Source of the DNA: a virus
Direction: 5' to 3' (one strand)
IMG/VR virus record: IMGVR_UViG_3300048583_000576
Coordinates: 1-20,810 of that record
Length of the DNA: 20,810 nt
The notes beneath the pieces were generated by a model. That model saw only the letters and a program-made list of their open reading frames with translations, was not told the DNA's origin and searched no databases. Both the position numbers and the translations under genes were made by a program. Below are positions 20,382 through 20,810 of the stretch, one piece after another; position 1 is the stretch's first letter; each line of letters begins with the position of its first letter.

Positions 20382-20810
20382 ATGTATAGTTTAGATATTC
20401 ATGGGTTTTCTCCATTTGGAACGGCAGTATTAGAAGGTCACTTAGATATAACCGGCTTCTTACTAAATAATGGAGCAAATGTTAATGCGTTGAATAGTAG
20501 AGGGGTTAGTATATTTAGTTTAGCAATTGCTGCTGACCTTATAGATGTCGTTGCTTTATTAATAAGTCGAGGAGTAGATATTGTTGGCAGTAACGCATTA
20601 CGATTTTCCCTTAATAGTGAACGAACAACCAATATGTTAATAGAAAGCGGAGCAATTAATACACCGGATATTGCTACAATATTGCATGATGCAGTTAATC
20701 AAGATAATTTCAATCTGGAAGTGTTTGAATTATTAATAGTCAATTATCTGGCGAGTGGGTTAATACCTATAATTGGAGAAAATAATCATAATAATGCTTT
20801 TAGTGAATGA
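20382..20810 (+). CDS. Short ankyrin-repeat protein following the GTA hub gene
   Basis: This 142 aa ORF ends with TGA exactly at the window edge. It contains at least two ankyrin repeats: SPFGTAVLEGHLDITGFLLN with the GANVNALNSR turn (about 10-40), and SIFSLAIAADLIDVVALLIS with a GVDI turn (about 43-71), then a degenerate repeat around 73-95 and a further helical segment. It begins in mid-repeat character, without the usual capping helix, and starts only 10 nt after gp13 with a weak ribosome site, so it may be the 5' part of a longer ancestral gene or a shortened one. The tight spacing suggests co-transcription with gp12-gp13. It has no signal peptide. Confidence 0.8.
   Translation: MYSLDIHGFSPFGTAVLEGHLDITGFLLNNGANVNALNSRGVSIFSLAIAADLIDVVALLISRGVDIVGSNALRFSLNSERTTNMLIESGAINTPDIATILHDAVNQDNFNLEVFELLIVNYLASGLIPIIGENNHNNAFSE

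Noticed and set aside
1-20810. A complete prophage with integrase and attachment sites
   Set aside because: No integrase, transposase, repressor, replication gene, terminase or att-like flanking repeat was seen. The structural genes match GTA families specifically and are dispersed.
1-20810. tRNA, rRNA or known riboswitch genes
   Set aside because: No cloverleaf, rRNA-like or recognised riboswitch sequence was noticed in the intergenic regions. This was reading by eye only; tRNAscan-SE and an Rfam search would be decisive.

Overview
This is an AT-rich window with strong alphaproteobacterial and Rickettsiales character. It carries structural genes of the Rhodobacter-type gene transfer agent (GTA) family, ankyrin-repeat genes, a histone H1-like Lys/Ala/Pro-rich protein, a beta-carbonic anhydrase, an alanine racemase, and many short palindromic repeats of the Rickettsia palindromic-element kind. 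A Rickettsiaceae endosymbiont (Rickettsia or a close relative) is the best guess. The genus cannot be settled from this sequence alone, and no rRNA or tRNA gene was seen.

Layout. 1-831 (minus) is an unrecognised protein with hydrophobic stretches, divergent from a tight lysis and tail operon at 957-2686: 3TM GTA holin, GH24 endolysin, gp10-like tail chaperone and a short gp11-like tape measure. 3000-3215 is a small second tail-assembly chaperone (gp10.1 type). 3252-4795 is an H1-like gene coupled to an ankyrin gene and closed by a clear intrinsic terminator. 4872-6053 is the HK97-type major capsid protein. 6054-10716 holds palindromic repeats, a small ORF that starts inside a repeat, an unknown 308-313 aa protein, carbonic anhydrase (own promoter), an unknown minus-strand gene, and alanine racemase behind a small gene. 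10738-11955 is the portal protein. 12163-15758 holds three tandem paralogs of a family I do not recognise, each with its own promoter region. 16138-17301 is another unknown protein. 17344-17808 is the prohead protease. 17829-18193 is a dense palindrome cluster. 18587-18823 is a small unknown gene. 18942-20371 holds the two distal-tail/hub genes (gp12, gp13), followed at 20382-20810 by another ankyrin gene.

The eight GTA head and tail genes and the two lysis genes all lie on the plus strand. Their order is scrambled relative to the canonical GTA operon (10, 11, 10.1, 5, 3, 4, 12, 13). Terminase, head-tail connectors, the major tail tube protein, and gp14/gp15 are absent here. The set therefore encodes capsid, maturation protease, portal, parts of the tail and a complete-looking lysis cassette. 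It could be a dispersed functional GTA that draws on genes elsewhere, or a decaying remnant.

The most interesting signal is regulatory. A TTAA-N7-TTAA motif, the known CtrA box form, occurs 72-93 nt before the start codons of the holin operon, the three tandem paralogs and the unknown gene at 16138. CtrA controls GTA production and lysis in Rhodobacter capsulatus, so this points to a possible CtrA regulon joining GTA-type lysis to a lineage-specific gene family. It is an inference, because such motifs also arise by chance in AT-rich DNA and one apparently unrelated copy was found in the window.
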